Below, piece after piece: positions 44,359 through 50,879 of a DNA stretch of 50,879 nt (its first letter is position 1; every line of letters starts with the position of its first letter). A model generated the notes under the pieces. It did no database searches. It was not told the DNA's origin and worked only from the letters and a program-made list of their open reading frames with translations. The stretch lies in assembly GCA_024277115.1 (NCBI GenBank), contig JAJRVW010000098.1:1-50879 (forward strand), written 5' to 3'. Source of the DNA: Calditrichota bacterium. Its GTDB lineage: Bacteria > Calditrichota > Calditrichia > Calditrichales > J004. The position numbers were made by a program, and so were the translations under genes.

Positions 44359-44395
44359 AAACCCCTTAAACCCTGTGTTTAAGGGGTTTTTTGTT
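44359..44395 (+). terminator. Terminator after tRNA-Leu
   Basis: Perfect 13-bp stem AAACCCCTTAAAC (44359-44371) and GTTTAAGGGGTTT (44377-44389), loop CCTGT, followed by TTTTG and more T. Directly after the tRNA. Confidence 0.9.
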
Positions 44396-44518
44396 TTTAT
44401 AACAGACAGATGACAGACATTTTAACGCAAAACAACTATAAGTAAAAAGAATTTATTACTTGATTTTATGGTTTCAGGTGGTTACATTGTAGCCAAGAAA
44501 ACAAATGAGTAATAAAAA

Positions 44519-45727
44519 ATGGATAATCTGGCAAATATCCTTCCCCTTCATCCTGAAGGGCATGTAACAAAGAGTAAAGAAAAACCTACCTTTAAACTCT
44601 CCGAGCATCTTAAAGCAATAAATAGAAATTCAGTTGTAAAACTTCGCATAAATAAAACAGTTACCGGAAAGAATTATTTCTATCTTGAAACGAATGTAAA
44701 TAATAAGCGGGCGCGCGAATATCTTAAATTCTATTACTCCAATCCGGTTGGTAAACCAAAAGGCCGGGATAAAGAAAATCTTGAACTCGCTGAAAAATAT
44801 CAGAAAAATAGAAATCAAAAATACCTTGATGAAGGTCAGGGGATAAACTCAAACAAGCTTGCAAAAAAAATAATCTTTCGGGATTACTACAAATATGCCT
44901 TGTTGAGGACACAGGAAGAATGTAATGGGCGAATAGACAAAGCCTGGAACCATACCTTGTTACACCTGAATAAGTTTTTACAAAAGAACCCCAGCTACAA
45001 GAACATACCTTTAAAATTCGTAAATACAGAGTATTGCCGGAAGTTCAGAAACTATCTGTTGAGTAATTTATCCCCTAATTCTGCACATACCTATTTTAGC
45101 AAGTTTAAAGCTACTTTAAATAGGGCTGTACAAGAAGGGTTAATATTTACAAGTCCTGCAAACGATAAAACATTGAATATAAAACAGGTTCCAACTATCA
45201 GGGAATATTTACTATTGGAAGAAATCCAATTATTAAGTAAGACACATTGTATTTCTGAACAAACGAAAAGGGCTTTTTTATTTGCCTGTTTTACAGGTTT
45301 ACGGATTTCGGATTTAAAAAAACTAACCTGGGGAGAAATAAGGAAAACAGAATTAGTATATCGTCAAAAAAAAACGAATAGGCCTGAGAGTTTAGAATTA
45401 CATGAAACGGCATTGGAAATACTTGAATGCCAAAAAAGGGAAAGCGGGACGTGCGAAGCCAACAAAAAAGTATTTAACCTTATATCAAATCAAAACTCAA
45501 GAGAACATATTGCCAAATGGGTAAAATTAGCCGGTATTAATAAAAAAATATTCTGGCATTCAGCCAGACACACATTTGCCACCTTGAGCCTTTCATCCGG
45601 GAATGATATTTATACGACATCGAAATTATTGGGACACCAGAGTGTAAAAGTAACCGAGAAATATTCAAACTTAATTAATGCGAGAAAAGTTGAGGCAATA
45701 AGGAATATGCCTAAGATAGATTTATAA
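44519..45727 (+). CDS. int: Tyrosine recombinase/integrase
   Basis: 402 aa. N-terminal arm-binding region, core-binding SAM-like domain (about 120-215), catalytic domain with R262 in FTGLRISDLKKL, H347-x2-R350 in WHSARHTFATLS, H373 in LLGHQSVKV and nucleophile Y382 in TEKYSN. It drives integration and excision of the element from the tRNA-Leu site. It reads away from the tRNA and is the first gene of the element. Confidence 0.93.
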   Translation: MDNLANILPLHPEGHVTKSKEKPTFKLSEHLKAINRNSVVKLRINKTVTGKNYFYLETNVNNKRAREYLKFYYSNPVGKPKGRDKENLELAEKYQKNRNQKYLDEGQGINSNKLAKKIIFRDYYKYALLRTQEECNGRIDKAWNHTLLHLNKFLQKNPSYKNIPLKFVNTEYCRKFRNYLLSNLSPNSAHTYFSKFKATLNRAVQEGLIFTSPANDKTLNIKQVPTIREYLLLEEIQLLSKTHCISEQTKRAFLFACFTGLRISDLKKLTWGEIRKTELVYRQKKTNRPESLELHETALEILECQKRESGTCEANKKVFNLISNQNSREHIAKWVKLAGINKKIFWHSARHTFATLSLSSGNDIYTTSKLLGHQSVKVTEKYSNLINARKVEAIRNMPKIDL

Positions 45728-45799
45728 ATATAAAACCCTGTTACTATTGGAATAGCTACAGGCCGGTAGTCAAATCCATTTAATGTAAGGAGAAAAGCA

Positions 45800-45964
45800 A
45801 TGGAGATAGAAGAACTTAAGAAAGCACTTCAAAAGCGAAAAGCAAAACCACTTTTATTAATATTCGGATTGTTTGGAATGAAAGGATTATTATTATTTGC
45901 TCGAATTCATCTGTATTTAGCAAAAGGAAAAAGTACAACTATAATGCCCCCTGCACGAGATTAA
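45800..45964 (+). CDS. Small hypothetical protein
   Basis: 54 aa, with AAGGAG at 45787-45792 placed well before the ATG. Charged N-terminus (MEIEELKKALQKRKAK), then a hydrophobic stretch (PLLLIFGLFGMKGLLLFARI) suggesting a membrane-associated peptide. No family recognised. Lies between the integrase and the first excisionase-like gene. Confidence 0.5.
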   Translation: MEIEELKKALQKRKAKPLLLIFGLFGMKGLLLFARIHLYLAKGKSTTIMPPARD

Positions 45965-46029
45965 CAGAGATGTACATTATAAAATAACAGAGGATTTAAT
46001 ATACTACGACTAATAGCAAAGGGTTTAAT

Positions 46030-46263
46030 ATGTCCAGAAAGAATGAAGTATTTCCAAACCGCTTAATAAATGGCAAGGCTGCCGCCTCGTACCTGGGGAT
46101 TGATGTGGTTACCTTAAACCGCTGGGTACATGAGGGGATAATCCCTTTTGTAAAACTTGGTAAAAGTAATCCTCGTTATGATCTTCGTGATCTTGATAAA
46201 CTTATTGAGGATGGGAAAAAAACATATAGCCCTTTAAAAGTGGAAGATTTAAAACTCAAATAG
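46030..46263 (+). CDS. Excisionase-type helix-turn-helix protein 1
   Basis: 77 aa HTH_17/MerR-like DNA-binding protein: AASYLGIDVVTLNRWVHEGIIPFVKLGKSNPRYDLRDLDKLI. AAAGGG precedes the start. Located just after the integrase, it may be the recombination directionality factor or a regulator of the element. Confidence 0.75.
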   Translation: MSRKNEVFPNRLINGKAAASYLGIDVVTLNRWVHEGIIPFVKLGKSNPRYDLRDLDKLIEDGKKTYSPLKVEDLKLK

Positions 46264-46502
46264 TTGAAGACCGGATTTAGTTATATTTGATGCAATCTTT
46301 ACAGGGCTTTGCCCTGTATGTTTTGCGCGCGCTTTGCCTCTCGGCAAAGATAGGAAAAAACTTAAAAACCCATGTCCCTCAAACCCGAATTGCAGGGGGC
46401 AGTATGAAGAAAGAAAAAAAGCCTTTTTTTCTTTCTGGGGTTCATTATAAAATTTATTATCCCCCCTACCGGGCATGGAGGGGGCATTAAAAAAAGGAAC
46501 GT
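46264..46502. other. Structured non-coding stretch with four hairpins
   Basis: 239 bases without a credible gene. Four inverted repeats: ACAGGGC-TTT-GCCCTGT (46301-46317), CTTTGCC-TCTC-GGCAAAG (46332-46349), a perfect 13-bp stem AGAAAGAAAAAAA/TTTTTTTCTTTCT (46408-46436), and CCCCCT/AGGGGG (46462-46484). Could be a structured RNA, terminators, or a recombination/regulatory site. The frames across it are low complexity and lack an RBS. Confidence 0.65.
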
Positions 46503-46802
46503 ATGAAAGAGAAAATAAAAAATCAGATCCGGGTTAAACTGTACCAGGAGACAATTGATAAAATAAAAATACTTGCTGCCGAAAGAGGTGTTTCACCGAG
46601 TGATCTTTTTCAGGAGGCCTGTAATAACTATTTAGATTCAAAACAATTATTAAGCAACGTAGAAGCGGCTGAATATCTCGGAATAAGCCGGGTTACGCTA
46701 TGGCGCAAGGTACAGGCCGGGGATATACCTACGGTTGATATTGGCGGCCTTGTAAGATATGACAAACGGCAGCTTGATAAAATTATTGAGTCTGGAAAAT
46801 AG
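46503..46802 (+). CDS. Excisionase-type helix-turn-helix protein 2 with N-terminal ribbon-helix-helix-like region
   Basis: 99 aa. Residues 1-45 (QIRVKLYQETIDKIKILAAERGVSPSDLF) look like a ribbon-helix-helix dimer; 50-95 (AAEYLGISRVTLWRKVQAGDIPTVDIGGLVRYD) is an HTH_17 domain. Two DNA-binding modules in one small protein suggest a repressor or excisionase. AAGGAA precedes the ATG. Confidence 0.75.
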   Translation: MKEKIKNQIRVKLYQETIDKIKILAAERGVSPSDLFQEACNNYLDSKQLLSNVEAAEYLGISRVTLWRKVQAGDIPTVDIGGLVRYDKRQLDKIIESGK

Positions 46803-46856
46803 CTTAAAAACAAAAAAGCCGAAGGAATCTGGCTATTCTCTCCGGCTTGAATATTA

Positions 46857-47675
46857 ATGGATAATGACTGGAATATAAAAAAAATGGAAAATAAAAACAA
46901 AAAAGATTTAATAAAGGTCAAAGCCCTTAAATCTTTTCAACATGATTCTCGGAAAAGGGCTTTCCCCGTCCGTAAAGGCGAAATTATTGAAGTTAAACCA
47001 ACTACAGCTCAAATCTACTTTAAAGCAAAATTAATTACTTATGATATTACTAAGGTATTTACAGTTGATGATTATAGCAGGGATGAAATATTAGATTTCT
47101 TATCGGAAAAAAGTATTTTGAAAGAAATTTCAGATTTTGATTCTAAGGCTGAACCTGCAATTCATATATACAATGATTTATTTGTACATGGTAAAGTAAT
47201 GAATCGGAAAAAAATATTTGAATTTGGTGCAAAAATAGTAACTGTAAATGGTCAAAAAGTTTCAGGGCTGGAGTTAAAGAAAATGATAGATTTTGGCTTT
47301 AAATTTAATCAACTATATTGGTCATCAGAGAGAGAAATAAAGGTTCGTCAAAATATCTTTAGCAGTTATCAAGACATTGGAAAAAGACAAGCAAAAAAAA
47401 ATATTGATAGCAGTGAGGTTTGGCCAGGTTCACAAAATGATTTAGCAAGAAGTATCGCCTACGAAAGACCGAATAATCAGAAAACAGAGAAAGTAATTAG
47501 TGATAGAACTGATATTATTATCAAAACCTTCTTGTACTATAATAAAAAAAAGCCAAAAACCTTGGATAGAGAATTATTAAATAAACAAATCGATAAATTT
47601 ATTTCAAATCAGGAAAAACCTAAAAGATTTTTGTTTGATTTTCAAAGAAACATAGTTGTTGATTTGAAGAATTAA
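46857..47675 (+). CDS. Hypothetical protein with N-terminal SH3-like segment
   Basis: 272 aa. Residues about 19-55 (VKALKSFQHDSRKRAFPVRKGEIIEV followed by TTAQIYFKAKLI) resemble short phage SH3-like domains that begin VKALKxF. The rest (FVHGKVMNRKKIFEFGAKIVTVNGQK...; C-terminal Lys-rich) has no recognised domain. The ATG at 46884 is an alternative start. It sits between two HTH genes, in the early region. Confidence 0.6.
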   Translation: MDNDWNIKKMENKNKKDLIKVKALKSFQHDSRKRAFPVRKGEIIEVKPTTAQIYFKAKLITYDITKVFTVDDYSRDEILDFLSEKSILKEISDFDSKAEPAIHIYNDLFVHGKVMNRKKIFEFGAKIVTVNGQKVSGLELKKMIDFGFKFNQLYWSSEREIKVRQNIFSSYQDIGKRQAKKNIDSSEVWPGSQNDLARSIAYERPNNQKTEKVISDRTDIIIKTFLYYNKKKPKTLDRELLNKQIDKFISNQEKPKRFLFDFQRNIVVDLKN

Positions 47676-47683
47676 AGCCCTCC

Positions 47684-47718
47684 ACTTCCAAATTTCACTT
47701 CCAGAATACTTCCAGAAT
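47684..47718. repeat. Tandem 11-bp repeats upstream of an HTH gene
   Basis: ACTTCCAGAAT occurs twice in direct tandem (47697-47707 and 47708-47718), preceded by ACTTCCA at 47684-47690. Located 85 bases before the third HTH gene, it could be an operator or iteron for the element's regulator or replication. Confidence 0.65.
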
Positions 47719-47802
47719 AACCACTATTATTAACAAAATCAGAATAGTAAGTTTGAGTAATCAATTTATTTAGCTCAACCAAAAAGTAAAAGGACTTACT
47801 CA

Positions 47803-48114
47803 ATGGGAAATCTGGAAGATTTTAATAATTCAATCATCGAGATAAATTCAAAACTCGACCGTATTGAAAAATTTGTTGTCGCAAAACAGAAACCGTTTAT
47901 TTCAATTGAAAGTGCTGCGACCTATCTCGAACTGCCCTTATCAACTTTGTATGGATACGTTCACAAAAAAGCCTTAAAAACATATAAGCTGCGTGGGCGA
48001 AGGTTGTATTTTGATTTAGAAGATTTAGATAATTTTATCCTAAACCAAGAGAATTGTATCCAGTCACAAACCCAGCGAGATTCTGAAATGGCAATCAGAA
48101 ATTTGGGTTTGTAG
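47803..48114 (+). CDS. Excisionase-type helix-turn-helix protein 3
   Basis: 103 aa. A short coiled-coil-like N-terminus (NNSIIEINSKLDRIEKFV) precedes an HTH_17 domain (IESAATYLELPLSTLYGYVHKKALKTYKLRGRRLYF). AAGGA precedes the ATG. Third protein of this type in the element, next to tandem repeats. Confidence 0.75.
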   Translation: MGNLEDFNNSIIEINSKLDRIEKFVVAKQKPFISIESAATYLELPLSTLYGYVHKKALKTYKLRGRRLYFDLEDLDNFILNQENCIQSQTQRDSEMAIRNLGL

Positions 48115-48117
48115 GCC

Positions 48118-48300
48118 ATGATATTCGTAGAAGATCAAAAAGAACTGGTATTTAGTTTCATGGAAAAAATGTCCTTTCGCCCGGATTCTGAATCAATGCG
48201 GGATTATGAGAAAGCTAAAAATTTATATCCGGTTTACCGTGATGAATTACCAGATTACGAGATTTTTATTAAGTATTTAGCTGAGTTTATTGGAGTGTGA
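48118..48300 (+). CDS. Small hypothetical protein
   Basis: 60 aa, begins three bases after the upstream stop and ends four bases before the next ATG. Acidic with a short helix-rich C-terminus (DEIF-like ... IKYLAEFIGV). No family recognised; the tight packing suggests it is real and co-transcribed. Confidence 0.6.
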   Translation: MIFVEDQKELVFSFMEKMSFRPDSESMRDYEKAKNLYPVYRDELPDYEIFIKYLAEFIGV

Positions 48301-48304
48301 CTTA

Positions 48305-49009
48305 ATGCAAAATTCGGAAACTGGCGCCGGATATAATGAAAACATCAAATATGGCGGGATTAAGTTTTACAGATCAATCATACATCACCCTGTAATTGGA
48401 TTTAAAAAACCGTTTAAAAAGTCTGAGGCCTGGATTTGGATTTTGTCCGAGGCTACCTGGCAAAAAGAAGGACGGATTAAATATGTTGATTTTGGCGGGA
48501 AAGAAAGAAAAATAAACCTTGAGAGAGGCGAACTTGCCCATTCAATTCGGTTTATGCAAGATGCGTTTGGTTGGAAGTCAAAAAAGAAAGTAGAACATTT
48601 TATTGATGATCTTACGAGTGAAGAAATGGTGAGAAGGAAAGTAGTACAGCAAATAACTGTCTTGAGCGTGTGCAATTACGGGCTTTACAATGATTGGGAA
48701 AACAACAAAAGAGCCAGTAAAAAGCCAGTAAAGAGCCAGCAAAGAGCCAAACTAAATAATGATAATAAAGATAATAAGAAAACATATACACATCCGCTTC
48801 AAATTTGGGTGTCTGAAAACTGTAAAAATGTATCAAAAATGAAAGAGCAATTAACAGAAAGCGAATGTATAAAACTTAATTCTGATTTTAGCAGATCAGA
48901 TATAAAACTAATTTTAAATCAAATGGATAATTGGGCGCCATTGGTGAAAAAAAATATATCTGTAAATAAAACCTTAAGAAACTGGCTTAGAAAAAAATAT
49001 GGAAATTAA
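48305..49009 (+). CDS. Phage replisome organizer-like protein
   Basis: 234 aa. WIWILSEATWQKEGRIKYVDFGGKERKINLERGELAHS and RFMQDAFGWKSKKKVEHFIDDL fit the N-terminal winged-helix domain of phage replication organizers; the middle is Lys/Asn-rich and the C-terminal domain (LTESECIKLNSDFSRSDIKLILNQM) is helical. Lies directly upstream of a DnaB-type helicase, overlapping it by 11 bases, the usual order for helicase loaders/organizers. ATG 48305 has GGAG before it; TTG 48290 is the longer option. Confidence 0.7.
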   Translation: MQNSETGAGYNENIKYGGIKFYRSIIHHPVIGFKKPFKKSEAWIWILSEATWQKEGRIKYVDFGGKERKINLERGELAHSIRFMQDAFGWKSKKKVEHFIDDLTSEEMVRRKVVQQITVLSVCNYGLYNDWENNKRASKKPVKSQQRAKLNNDNKDNKKTYTHPLQIWVSENCKNVSKMKEQLTESECIKLNSDFSRSDIKLILNQMDNWAPLVKKNISVNKTLRNWLRKKYGN

Positions 49010-50234
49010 ATCACCACCTTACGATTTAGAACTTGAGACGGCCATTCTTGGCGCGTGTGTCCTTTTTAGCAATTCTATCGATACCGCCGCCGATATTTGC
49101 ACTCAATGTAAAGTTGAGGACTTCTATAAACCGGATCATAAAATAATTTTTAAAGCTTTCAAAGAATTGGTTGCGCAAAATATTATCCCGGATATTGAAA
49201 TTGTATTCCGCGCTATAAGGAACAAAATACACTCTTTGGATAATTGGCTTGCCGTTACAAGTGTATTTTCTGATTCAAATTATAAACATGCCATAAAGGA
49301 TTTAAAAAAGCTTTCTCAACTAAGAAAAATTATTTTAGTCTCTCAAAATGTAATTGGCAGCGCATACGAGCAAGAGAGCCCGGAAAACCTTATTTCAAAA
49401 ATTGAATCTGAATTATTTCAGCTATCCGAGAATGAGAGTTTCACAGCCCGGCCATTTATGGAATACGCAAACAGGGTAATTAAAGACTTTGACAAGTATT
49501 CCAAGTCAGAATATCAGTTAGGTATTAAATCGATTGATAAGCGGTTAATGTGGCATCGTGGAGAGTATTATATTTTAGGTGGTCAACCCGGGGCAGGTAA
49601 ATCAAGCTTTGAAATATTTTGCATGGAAACAATTGCCAAACAAGAACCTGTTTTATTCTTCTCTCAAGAGATGTCCGGCGAAAAAGTGGCATATCGGGCA
49701 GCTATTGGCCGCGGTAAATATTTTGATGGTGTGGAGAAGTTTAAACTCGGCATAAAAGATTTTGAAGGGTTGCCGATTTATATTGACCCTACCCCTGCCC
49801 TTACTTTGTTTGAGATGCGTTCTAAGCTTATGAGGTACATCAAACGCTTTGGGATAAAGTTTGTCGGCCTCGATTATATCCAGCTGGCCGAGGGGACAGG
49901 AGACAACGAAACAGCACGGATCACAAGCCTTTCAAAAGGGATTATGGCTTTGGCAAAAGAGACAGATACAACCTGGCTTGTTATCAGCCAACTAAATACA
50001 GAAGGATATTCAGGCAGGCCAACAAAAGCGAATTTGAGAGGTTCCAGGCAATTAGCACAAGATGCGCGCGGGATATATTTTTTATACCAGGACCCGGACG
50101 ACCGGGGGACGGATATTGTAAACTTTTACTGTGACAAACAAAATAATGGTGAAGCCGGTTGGGATGTACGCCTATTCTTTAACCGGGCTGCAAACAGATT
50201 GGGAGAATTAGCCCCTGAAAATACCGGATACTAA
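48999..50234 (+). CDS. DnaB-type replicative helicase
   Basis: 411 aa. N-terminal DnaB_N-like domain (PPYDLELETAILGACVL ...), linker, then the RecA-like helicase domain with Walker A GGQPGAGKSSF (about 194-204) and Walker B FVGLDYIQLAEG. It also carries FSQEMSGEKVAYR, ISLSKGIMALAKE and RGSRQLAQDARGIYFLYQD. It unwinds DNA at the element's replication fork. Distinct from a chromosomal DnaB by being shorter and embedded in the element. Confidence 0.88.
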   Translation: MEIKSPPYDLELETAILGACVLFSNSIDTAADICTQCKVEDFYKPDHKIIFKAFKELVAQNIIPDIEIVFRAIRNKIHSLDNWLAVTSVFSDSNYKHAIKDLKKLSQLRKIILVSQNVIGSAYEQESPENLISKIESELFQLSENESFTARPFMEYANRVIKDFDKYSKSEYQLGIKSIDKRLMWHRGEYYILGGQPGAGKSSFEIFCMETIAKQEPVLFFSQEMSGEKVAYRAAIGRGKYFDGVEKFKLGIKDFEGLPIYIDPTPALTLFEMRSKLMRYIKRFGIKFVGLDYIQLAEGTGDNETARITSLSKGIMALAKETDTTWLVISQLNTEGYSGRPTKANLRGSRQLAQDARGIYFLYQDPDDRGTDIVNFYCDKQNNGEAGWDVRLFFNRAANRLGELAPENTGY

Positions 50235-50281
50235 GATTTTATAAACAAAACAGCACAATAATTCCAAGGAATGAAAATAAA

Positions 50282-50879
50282 ATGCCACGAGATAAAAAAA
50301 TAATATTTTCGCTGGATGCGGAAAATTCCCGGCTAAAAAAGAAACTGGACGAAGTAAATCAAAAGCTCGATCAATCCAAAAAGAAGACAGGCAGGTTTAA
50401 AGCTACCTGGTCAAAATCCTGGGCGGCAATCGCTGCCTCTGTTGGTGCCGCAGTCTTGGCACTAAAATCATTCCTGGCCGGGTTAAGCCACTTGGATAAA
50501 GCGGTCGATAAAGCAAGCGATTTAACCGAGGCAAATAATAAGCTTTTCACAGTTTTTTCAAAAATGAAGCCTGAGGCCGAATCAGTAAGGGATTTATTAG
50601 TAGACACTTACAAACAATCATCCTTGCATGCCACAAACCTTTTATCAGCCACCGGAGATATATTAACAGGTTTCGGAATTGAACAGGATTTAGCCCTTGA
50701 ATTATCAAAACAGGTAAATGTATTAGCTGCTGATACTGCATCATTTTCAAACGCACAAGGTGGAGCCGAGGCAGTTTCTGCAGCTTTGACAAAAGCCCTA
50801 ATTGGGGAACGTGAATCATTAAAAACTTATGGGGTTGCAATACTCGATGCAGATGTAAAAAACCGTCTACTCGAAAAAG
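50282..50879 (+). CDS. Tail tape-measure-like protein, 5' part
   Basis: 199 residues visible, running off the right edge. N-terminal coiled coil (LDAENSRLKKKLDEVNQKLD), a hydrophobic segment (AAIAASVGAAVLALKSFLAG), then the TP901/minor-tail-like core GFGIEQDLALELSKQVNVLAADTASF and ALIGERESLKTYGVAILDADV. These sit at the start of long tape-measure proteins that set tail length. It follows the helicase by only 47 bases, an unusual place for a structural gene. Confidence 0.75.
   Translation, partial: MPRDKKIIFSLDAENSRLKKKLDEVNQKLDQSKKKTGRFKATWSKSWAAIAASVGAAVLALKSFLAGLSHLDKAVDKASDLTEANNKLFTVFSKMKPEAESVRDLLVDTYKQSSLHATNLLSATGDILTGFGIEQDLALELSKQVNVLAADTASFSNAQGGAEAVSAALTKALIGERESLKTYGVAILDADVKNRLLEK

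Noticed and set aside
46287-46490. 67-codon frame in the hairpin-rich gap
   Set aside because: Low complexity, spans four inverted repeats, no RBS.

Overview
The window is a chromosomal segment of a Gram-negative bacterium of moderate-to-low GC. It carries an Omp85 outer-membrane protein, a lipoprotein, an archaeal/eukaryal-type ProS, bacillithiol genes (bshA, bshC) and sphingolipid genes. This mix fits the FCB supergroup (Calditrichota, Ignavibacteriota, Marinimicrobia or Bacteroidota relatives). Many genes have clear Shine-Dalgarno sequences, which argues against a typical Bacteroidia member. The phylum cannot be fixed from sequence alone. TAA, TAG and TGA all end intact genes, so the genetic code is the standard bacterial one.

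Layout. 1-10468: a purine/urate-degradation locus of the ygeY/ygeW/ssnA/xdh type in two convergent arms (ygeY, ygeW, a zinc-ribbon PLP enzyme and a MocA-like nucleotidyltransferase on +; ssnA and the three molybdenum-hydroxylase subunits on -). 10568-11157: a PIN toxin-antitoxin pair. 11172-19352: a second fold-II PLP enzyme, an XRE/DUF4870 protein, hutI, clpS, a GDPD, bshA overlapping a REC-GAF-GGDEF protein, and a small haem-type protein. 19661-26045: a large carbohydrate-active-like protein, a D-cysteine desulfhydrase/ACC-deaminase-like enzyme, mtgA with an internal stop, and an Omp85/TamA-like protein. 26414-29092: tRNA-Arg(CCG), proS, rhomboid. 29084-35387: a probable ceramide-synthesis cluster (GNAT bCerS-like, Spt, CerR-like with an internal stop), a methyltransferase, bshC and a small membrane protein. 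35380-40086: TMEM175-like channel, adenosine deaminase, a DUF84 NTPase, a TPR lipoprotein and an amidohydrolase of the adenosine-type deaminase group. 40548-44261: gap (internal stop), pgk, tpiA, secG. 44271-50879: tRNA-Leu(GAG) followed by an integrase-led phage-like element with three small excisionase-type HTH proteins, a replication module (organizer, DnaB-type helicase) and the start of a tail tape-measure gene running off the window.

The observation that stands out is that three otherwise intact genes (mtgA, the cerR-like gene, gap) are each broken by exactly one in-frame stop codon (TAA, TAA, TAG) with homology continuing in the same frame. In gap the catalytic Cys lies just after the stop and before any downstream ATG, so only readthrough (or a sequence error) would give an active enzyme. 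The intergenic spaces carry several families of palindromic repeats, including 72-104 bp elements with TGTCATTCTG/CAGAATGACA termini.
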